A model generated the notes under the pieces. The model was given only the letters and a program-made list of their open reading frames with translations, did no database searches and was not told the origin of the DNA. DNA of 19,577 bases from an uncultured Prevotella sp. (GTDB taxonomy: Bacteria > Bacteroidota > Bacteroidia > Bacteroidales > Bacteroidaceae), in contig URFI01000012.1 in NCBI GenBank assembly GCA_900547085.1, positions 1 through 19,577 on the forward strand. The letters are read 5' to 3'. Below, one piece after another: positions 15,522 to 19,577 of this stretch. Each line of letters starts with the position of its first letter. Position 1 is the first letter of the stretch. Made by a program: the position numbers and the translations under genes.

Positions 15522-15555
15522 TTTTTCGGATAGTTTTTGGAAAACAGTACCTTTG
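15522..15555 (+). promoter_or_regulatory. Probable promoter of the HAD phosphatase gene
   Basis: TACCTTTG (15548-15555) fits TAnnTTTG, with a T-rich TTTTTCG (15522-15528) 19 nt upstream in the -33 place. The ATG is about 75 nt further on. Confidence 0.5.
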
Positions 15556-15630
15556 CAAATAGACTGTCATGGATATACGACTAATGTATGTGTCGTGATC
15601 TATTTTCCCACTGTTTAATATTGATTTTTG

Positions 15631-16425
15631 ATGAAACAACCCAAAATAAAAGCGTTATTTTTTGACATCGACGGTACGTTGGTGAGTTTTCAGACCCATA
15701 AGATTCCCGTGTCAACCACCGAAGCGCTGGAAAAAGCAAAGGCAAACGGCGTGGAAATATACATCTCTACGGGTCGTCCAACACCGCTCATCACCGTTTT
15801 GGGCGACATTGAACATTTGATAGACGGCTACATTACGTCCAATGGAGCCTACTGTTTTGCCCACAACGAGGACGTTTGTCTGCACGCCATCCCCGCGAAC
15901 AATGTTAAAACGATGGTGGAAGAAGCCACCCGACAACATTTTTCTTGCGTGCTGGTGGGTACTAAGAACCTGTGTATTTACCAGCCGGACGAGAAGTTTC
16001 GACGCATCTTCGAGGACATGCTGCAAGTGAAAGCCTTTGAGCAAGGGGTCACACTCGACAAGATTCTCAAAGAACCCATCCTGCAAATGAGTCCGTTCAT
16101 CACGCCGCAGCAAGAAGAAGCACTCATGCAAAAACTCACTGGATGCCTCTCCGGCCGTTGGCATCCGGAGTTTACTGACGTCACTTCACGATGGGCCGAC
16201 AAAGGACAGGGGCTGCATGCCATGGCCCGTCACCTGGACTTCTCGATGGAAGAGACGATGGCGTTTGGTGATGGTGGCAATGACATCTCCATCATCGAGC
16301 AAGCCGCCGTTGGCGTGGCGATGGGCAATAGTGTGCCTGAATTGAAGAAAGTGGCTGACTACGTCACCACGTCGGTGGACGAAGATGGCGTGAAGAACGC
16401 ACTCGAACGGTACGGCGTGATTTAA
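15631..16425 (+). CDS. Cof-type HAD-IIB family hydrolase
   Basis: A cytosolic phosphatase of 264 residues, typical of Cof/YbiV-like sugar-phosphate phosphatases. Motif I is FFDIDGTLV (Asp12 nucleophile, Asp14 acid/base), motif II is ISTGRPTP, and motif IV is GDGGNDISII, followed by GVAMGNSVPELKKVADYVT. The cap lies between, as in class IIB. The substrate cannot be told from sequence; these enzymes are broad. ATG 15631 is used; a TTG just before it is unlikely. Its TAA stop codon forms three bases of the target duplication of the MITE-like element that follows, so the element has parted the gene from its original terminator at 16686-16746. Confidence 0.92.
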   Translation: MKQPKIKALFFDIDGTLVSFQTHKIPVSTTEALEKAKANGVEIYISTGRPTPLITVLGDIEHLIDGYITSNGAYCFAHNEDVCLHAIPANNVKTMVEEATRQHFSCVLVGTKNLCIYQPDEKFRRIFEDMLQVKAFEQGVTLDKILKEPILQMSPFITPQQEEALMQKLTGCLSGRWHPEFTDVTSRWADKGQGLHAMARHLDFSMEETMAFGDGGNDISIIEQAAVGVAMGNSVPELKKVADYVTTSVDEDGVKNALERYGVI

Positions 16426-16426
16426 A

Positions 16427-16684
16427 GGCTGTTTCTATAAATTACCACCGCACATAGTCATTAAATGTTTATGAAATACGTTTTGTTATCTTTTGGCTTC
16501 TTTTTATATAAAACAGGCTGCGCCTCAACAATTCAAACAAGTTTGATTGCATTCGGCTTGCTCCGTTTTTGGTTCAAAATGTAAGTTCGTTCAGTCGTGT
16601 AGCTCGCTACACTCCTTCACTCTCTTGCATTTTGACCTCAAAAATAAGCTCAAAATCTAACAAAGCTAATTTATAGAACCAGCC
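16427..16684. mobile_element. 258-bp MITE-like element with TIRs and TAAA target duplication
   Basis: The left end GGCTGTTTCTATAAATTA (16427-16444) matches the reverse complement of the right end (16667-16684) at 17 of 18 positions. TAAA flanks both sides (16423-16426 and 16685-16688), a 4-bp target-site duplication. There is no transposase frame. Inside is a hairpin GTGTAGC-TC-GCTACAC (16597-16612), extended by CAAAATGTAAG pairing with CTTGCATTTTG, so the right part folds back. Removing the element and one TAAA rejoins the HAD stop codon directly to the acpP-side terminator. Confidence 0.8.
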
Positions 16685-16685
16685 T

Positions 16686-16746
16686 AAAAGCAAATTGAAA
16701 TTGAGCTGAAAGAAATCTCCCAGCTCAACCCAAATCGTTTGCTTTT
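16686..16746. terminator. Double-stem terminator of acpP, formerly shared with the HAD gene
   Basis: Outer arms AAAAGCAAA (16686-16694) and TTTGCTTTT (16738-16746) enclose inner arms TTGAGCTG (16701-16708) and CAGCTCAA (16721-16728). Both strands end in T-rich tails, so it can work both ways. It begins 2 nt after the acpP stop on the minus strand. Confidence 0.7.
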
Positions 16747-16748
16747 AA

Positions 16749-16985
16749 TTATTTTGCATTTTCTTCTATATAAGAAATGGCATCACCTACCGTTGCAATT
16801 TTCTCAGCTTTATCGTCTGGAATAGAGATGCCGAATTCTTTCTCGAATTCCATGATCAACTCTACAGTGTCCAATGAATCGGCACCCAGATCATTGGTGA
16901 AACTGGCTTCTGGCTTTACTTCTGCCTCATCAACACCCAACTTATCTACGATAATAGCCTTTACTTTGCTTTCAATTTCTGACAT
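16749..16985 (-). CDS. acpP: Acyl carrier protein
   Basis: A small acidic cytosolic protein of 78 residues that carries acyl chains on a 4'-phosphopantetheine arm during fatty acid synthesis. The attachment site is Ser37 in GADSLDTVELIMEFEKEF, and the four-helix pattern is complete. ATG 16985 gives MSEIESKVK, the usual start. A strong double-stem terminator follows directly. fabF, often the next gene in other bacteria including many Bacteroidota, is not downstream here: the next feature is the MITE-like element and a convergent gene, so acpP is transcribed alone. Confidence 0.96.
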   Translation of the reverse strand: MSEIESKVKAIIVDKLGVDEAEVKPEASFTNDLGADSLDTVELIMEFEKEFGISIPDDKAEKIATVGDAISYIEENAK

Positions 16986-17025
16986 AATTGTAACTTTTTT
17001 AAAATGTTTATAAGTGATTCATTAT

Positions 17026-17033
17026 CAAAAATA
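17026..17033 (-). promoter_or_regulatory. Probable -7 box for acpP
   Basis: Minus-strand TATTTTTG fits TAnnTTTG, 40 nt before the acpP ATG, in a short A/T-rich leader. Confidence 0.45.
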
Positions 17034-17804
17034 CGGATGCAAAGGAACAAATTTTTATTCACATCTACAAATGTTTTATCGAAAAAAGTACCTCATATTG
17101 CACACTATACCATATATTGTGCAATTAAATGGCTTATTTTATTGAAAAATACTGGGATTTATAGAGTTATAAATAGGTAGAAACTGCTAATAATAGAAAA
17201 AAGACATCAATAAATCGTTAGGGGCGTGATGATTCGCACCTCTACGTCATTACGAAATGCCAGGAATGACATCATTACCTTAAAAAATGTAGAAATTTTT
17301 AACCAAATAATACCCCTAAAACAGCACTTGAAAACTTCCAATCTGGAAAAATTCACTATGCTTAGAGGGAGCAAACAAGCTATCATGAGGCAAGAAAAAT
17401 GAGATTTTAAGACAACAGCAATGCGTTTAAGTTGCAATATATACGACTTTGCTGCCCAATTTACATGACATAACGCACCAAAAGCATACATATTGAAGGG
17501 TAAAAGCAATGCGTTTACCCTGAAAAAAGCAAAAATGAAGTAGTCTAACCATGGTTGAAAGCTGTATTTTATTATGTGTCAATTATATACAAAATCAACG
17601 CATATTTGGCGTATTTGCAAACGGATGAAGAGTTGCTTACAAATACGCTCAAAATAAAAGGGTTGCTTGTCAAGAAAATTCGCATAGCTTTCGGTATTTA
17701 TTCTGATTGTTCAAAACAGCGGAAAGACAATAACGTCTAAAACGATAAAAATCAAATTAAACAACGCATACTTTGTTACAATGTACTAAAAAACCTTGAT
17801 TTTG
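17034..17804. other. Noncoding gap with hairpins and a doubtful 100-codon frame
   Basis: No well-supported gene. A minus-strand frame at 17207-17509 would encode 100 Cys- and hydrophobic-rich residues with no recognised domain, and is not called. Visible structure: GCAATGCGTTTA occurs twice, near 17419 and 17506; GGGTAAA (17498-17504) pairs with TTTACCC (17514-17520); GCGTATTTG (17609-17617) pairs perfectly with CAAATACGC (17640-17648); and GTCATT (17246-17251) pairs with AATGAC (17265-17270). It may hold a repeat family or an RNA that I do not recognise. Confidence 0.4.
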
Positions 17805-17836
17805 TTTTGACTATTACCTTTTATTATTTATATTTG
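17805..17836 (+). promoter_or_regulatory. Promoter of the DUF4254-GT9 operon
   Basis: TTTTG (17805-17809), a 19-nt spacer, then TATATTTG (17829-17836). This is a near-ideal Bacteroidota housekeeping promoter, 26 nt upstream of the DUF4254 ATG. Confidence 0.75.
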
Positions 17837-17862
17837 CATAAGTAACCAAAAGAAAACGCAAC

Positions 17863-18465
17863 ATGTCATTTAGTGAACAATGTAATAAAATCTTTCAACA
17901 AGCTATTGATGATTATCACGTCCATGATGATATTGACACACCAATCAATAATCCCTACGACGATGGAACCATCGAAAACCGGTTGTATCTGAAGTGCTGG
18001 ATTGACACTGTTCAATGGCATTTTGAAGATATCATCAGAGACCCAAATATTGATCCCATAGAAGCGTTGGCCTTAAAGCGACGCATTGACCGCTCGAATC
18101 AAGACCGTACTGATCTTGTTGAACAGATAGACAGCTATTTCAGGCAGAAATATAGTGAGGTGAAAGTGCTGCCCGACGCACGCATCAACACCGAAAGTCC
18201 GGCATGGGCAATAGACAGACTTTCCATACTGGCACTGAAGATTTATCACATGCGCGAGCAAGTCGAACGACAAGATGCTTCAAAAGAGCACAAAGATACA
18301 TGTACGGCCAAGCTAAATGTGCTGCTGGAACAACAAAAAGACTTGGGAACAGCCATCGATCAGCTGCTGGAAGACATCCAAGAGGGACGAAAATACATGA
18401 AAGTGTACCGACAGATGAAGATGTACAATGATCCGTCAACCAACCCGGTTCTCTACAAAAAATAA
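17863..18465 (+). CDS. DUF4254 domain-containing protein
   Basis: A 200-residue, mostly helical soluble protein without signal peptide. It fits the DUF4254 family by pattern: LYLKCWIDTVQWHFEDIIRDP, ALKRRIDRSNQDRTDLVEQID, SPAWAIDRLSILALKIYHMREQ, and the tail YRQMKMYNDPSTNPVLYK. No catalytic motif can be assigned and its role is unknown. The stop TAA abuts the ATG of the family 9 glycosyltransferase with no gap, so the two are tightly coupled, which suggests a part in surface glycan or lipopolysaccharide assembly. A strong promoter sits just upstream. Confidence 0.85.
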   Translation: MSFSEQCNKIFQQAIDDYHVHDDIDTPINNPYDDGTIENRLYLKCWIDTVQWHFEDIIRDPNIDPIEALALKRRIDRSNQDRTDLVEQIDSYFRQKYSEVKVLPDARINTESPAWAIDRLSILALKIYHMREQVERQDASKEHKDTCTAKLNVLLEQQKDLGTAIDQLLEDIQEGRKYMKVYRQMKMYNDPSTNPVLYKK

Positions 18466-19524
18466 ATGAAGACCGAACATCTGCTCATCATACGGTTCTC
18501 GGCTATGGGTGACGTAGCCATGATGGTTCCGGTAGTGTACTCATTGGCAAAACAATATCCCAATATTCGCATCAGCGTGTTGAGCCGACCCTTTGCAGCG
18601 AATTTCTTTGACAAATTGGCACCAAACGTGGACTTTATGTCTGCCGACCTGAACAATGAATATAAGAATCTGCGCGGACTGAATAAACTTTACCGCAGAC
18701 TGACGGCCAAACGATTCACCGCCATAGCCGATTTTCATGATACGCTGCGCTCGAAATATCTACGCACCAGATTTTCGTTAGACAGGTTCAAAGTTGCCCA
18801 TATCGACAAACATCGGGCCGACAGACGTAGGCTAACCGCTAAAGGGAATAAGGTATTGACGCCACTACAAACGTCTTTCCAAAACTATGCGGATGTTTTA
18901 GCAAAGTTAGGTTACCCTATTGAGATAGATTTTACATCCATCTTTCCACGTCAAGACGGTACCATGCCTGTCTTACCAAAAGGCATCGAAGCGAAAAACA
19001 AGGAAGAACGGTGGATTGGCATAGCGCCTTTCGCAGCACACAAGGGTAAAGTTTATCCATTGGAAAAAATGGAAAAAACAATTGAAATGATACAAACCAA
19101 GTATGAAAATACACGAATTTTCCTATTTGGGGGCAGAAAGGAAGAAAAGGAGCAACTATCTTTGTGGGCAAAAAAATATGAAAGATGTGTCAGTGTACCT
19201 ACGCTATTAAACACGTTGCAGGAAGAACTGCTTTTGATGTACCATTTGGATGTGATGATTAGTATGGACAGTGCCAACATGCATCTGGCATCATTGGTTA
19301 ACACACCCGTCATCAGCGTTTGGGGTGCCACACATCCCTTTGCGGGATTTATGGGGTGGAATCAAAGCGCAGACCTTGCAGTTCAGACCGACTTAACGTG
19401 TCGCCCGTGTTCCATTTATGGCAATAAACCGTGCTGGAGGAATGACTATGCTTGCTTAAATGAAATAAAACCAGAACAAATCATCAATAAAGTTGATGAA
19501 GTTATACATAAAAACAGAAAATAA
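18466..19524 (+). CDS. Glycosyltransferase family 9 (heptosyltransferase-like)
   Basis: A 352-residue GT-B glycosyltransferase of the ADP-heptose:LPS heptosyltransferase type, expected at the cytosolic face of the inner membrane. The N-terminal motif LLIIRFSAMGDVAMMVPV carries the conserved GD of WaaC/WaaF-like enzymes. The C-terminal donor-binding half shows WIGIAPFAAHKGKVYPLEKM, IFLFGGRKEE, and SMDSANMHLASLVNTPVISVWGATHPF (D-S-x-x-x-H and the WGATHP loop), then a Cys-bearing CRPCSIYGNKPCWRNDYAC tail found in many Bacteroidota members. Whether heptose is the donor sugar here is not known. It directly follows DUF4254, with a probable rubredoxin 33 nt downstream. Confidence 0.93.
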   Translation: MKTEHLLIIRFSAMGDVAMMVPVVYSLAKQYPNIRISVLSRPFAANFFDKLAPNVDFMSADLNNEYKNLRGLNKLYRRLTAKRFTAIADFHDTLRSKYLRTRFSLDRFKVAHIDKHRADRRRLTAKGNKVLTPLQTSFQNYADVLAKLGYPIEIDFTSIFPRQDGTMPVLPKGIEAKNKEERWIGIAPFAAHKGKVYPLEKMEKTIEMIQTKYENTRIFLFGGRKEEKEQLSLWAKKYERCVSVPTLLNTLQEELLLMYHLDVMISMDSANMHLASLVNTPVISVWGATHPFAGFMGWNQSADLAVQTDLTCRPCSIYGNKPCWRNDYACLNEIKPEQIINKVDEVIHKNRK

Positions 19525-19557
19525 AATTAATTTATTCACTTATTAAAAAACAAGATT

Positions 19558-19577
19558 ATGAAAAAGTATGTATGTGA
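19558..19577 (+). CDS. Start of a probable rubredoxin, cut by the window edge
   Basis: Only six full codons and two bases are present: MKKYVC followed by GA. That is the usual opening of rubredoxins (MKKYVC-x2-CG), small one-iron electron carriers in which the Cys would be the first iron ligand. It lies 33 nt past the glycosyltransferase. The call rests on six residues and needs the next bases. Confidence 0.45.

Noticed and set aside
1..19577. tRNA, rRNA or known riboswitch in the gaps
   Set aside because: Gaps were read for cloverleaf-like pairing and known leader motifs; none was convincing. A covariance-model scan would settle this.

Overview
The window looks like a chromosome segment from the phylum Bacteroidota, order Bacteroidales, most likely Prevotella or a close relative. 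The reasons are DUF4290 and DUF4254 proteins (largely restricted to Bacteroidota), a BlaI plus M56-TonB pair, a probable yicC-gmk-nadD cluster, promoters with a TAnnTTTG -7 box, few Shine-Dalgarno sequences, and AT-rich intergenic DNA full of repeats. No rRNA, tRNA or CRISPR array was seen. Genus is an inference.

Layout. (1) 1-2576, +: a BlaI-type repressor with a promoter that carries an operator-like dyad between its two boxes, then an M56/TonB sensor peptidase whose frame is broken at a T run near 775, then repeat-rich DNA. (2) 2660-5367, -: yicC, guanylate kinase and nadD. Here gmk is fused in frame to an N-terminal DUF559 PD-(D/E)XK-type nuclease domain. The DUF559 block is bracketed by two inverted copies of a 31-nt GC-rich palindromic repeat, and one copy is translated as the interdomain linker. 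(3) 5459-11265, +: a tight housekeeping operon tsaB, DUF4290, murA, rimM, dxr, rseP, closed by an 18-bp bidirectional terminator. (4) 11366-13361, -: an extended SDR and an Aur1-like PAP2 membrane protein, possibly for lipid head-group or sphingolipid chemistry. (5) 13362-14144: noncoding, with four imperfect 22-nt tandem repeats. (6) 14145-15365, -: pncB; 15631-16425, +: a Cof-type HAD phosphatase; 16749-16985, -: acpP. A 258-bp MITE-like element with 18-bp terminal inverted repeats and a TAAA target duplication has landed on the HAD stop codon, between that gene and the terminator it shared with acpP. (7) 17034-17862: noncoding with hairpins and one very good Bacteroidota promoter. (8) 17863-19524, +: DUF4254 and a family 9 glycosyltransferase, then the first codons of a probable rubredoxin at the window edge.

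How the genes work together. Most of the window is core physiology: NAD synthesis (nadD, pncB), GMP phosphorylation (gmk), peptidoglycan and isoprenoid precursor supply (murA, dxr), tRNA and ribosome maturation (tsaB, rimM), envelope proteolysis (rseP), fatty acid carriage (acpP) and surface glycan assembly (GT9). The accessory signals are small elements inserted between these genes. The strongest candidate for something undescribed is the repeat-bracketed DUF559 unit that has captured the 5' end of gmk and left it without its own start codon.
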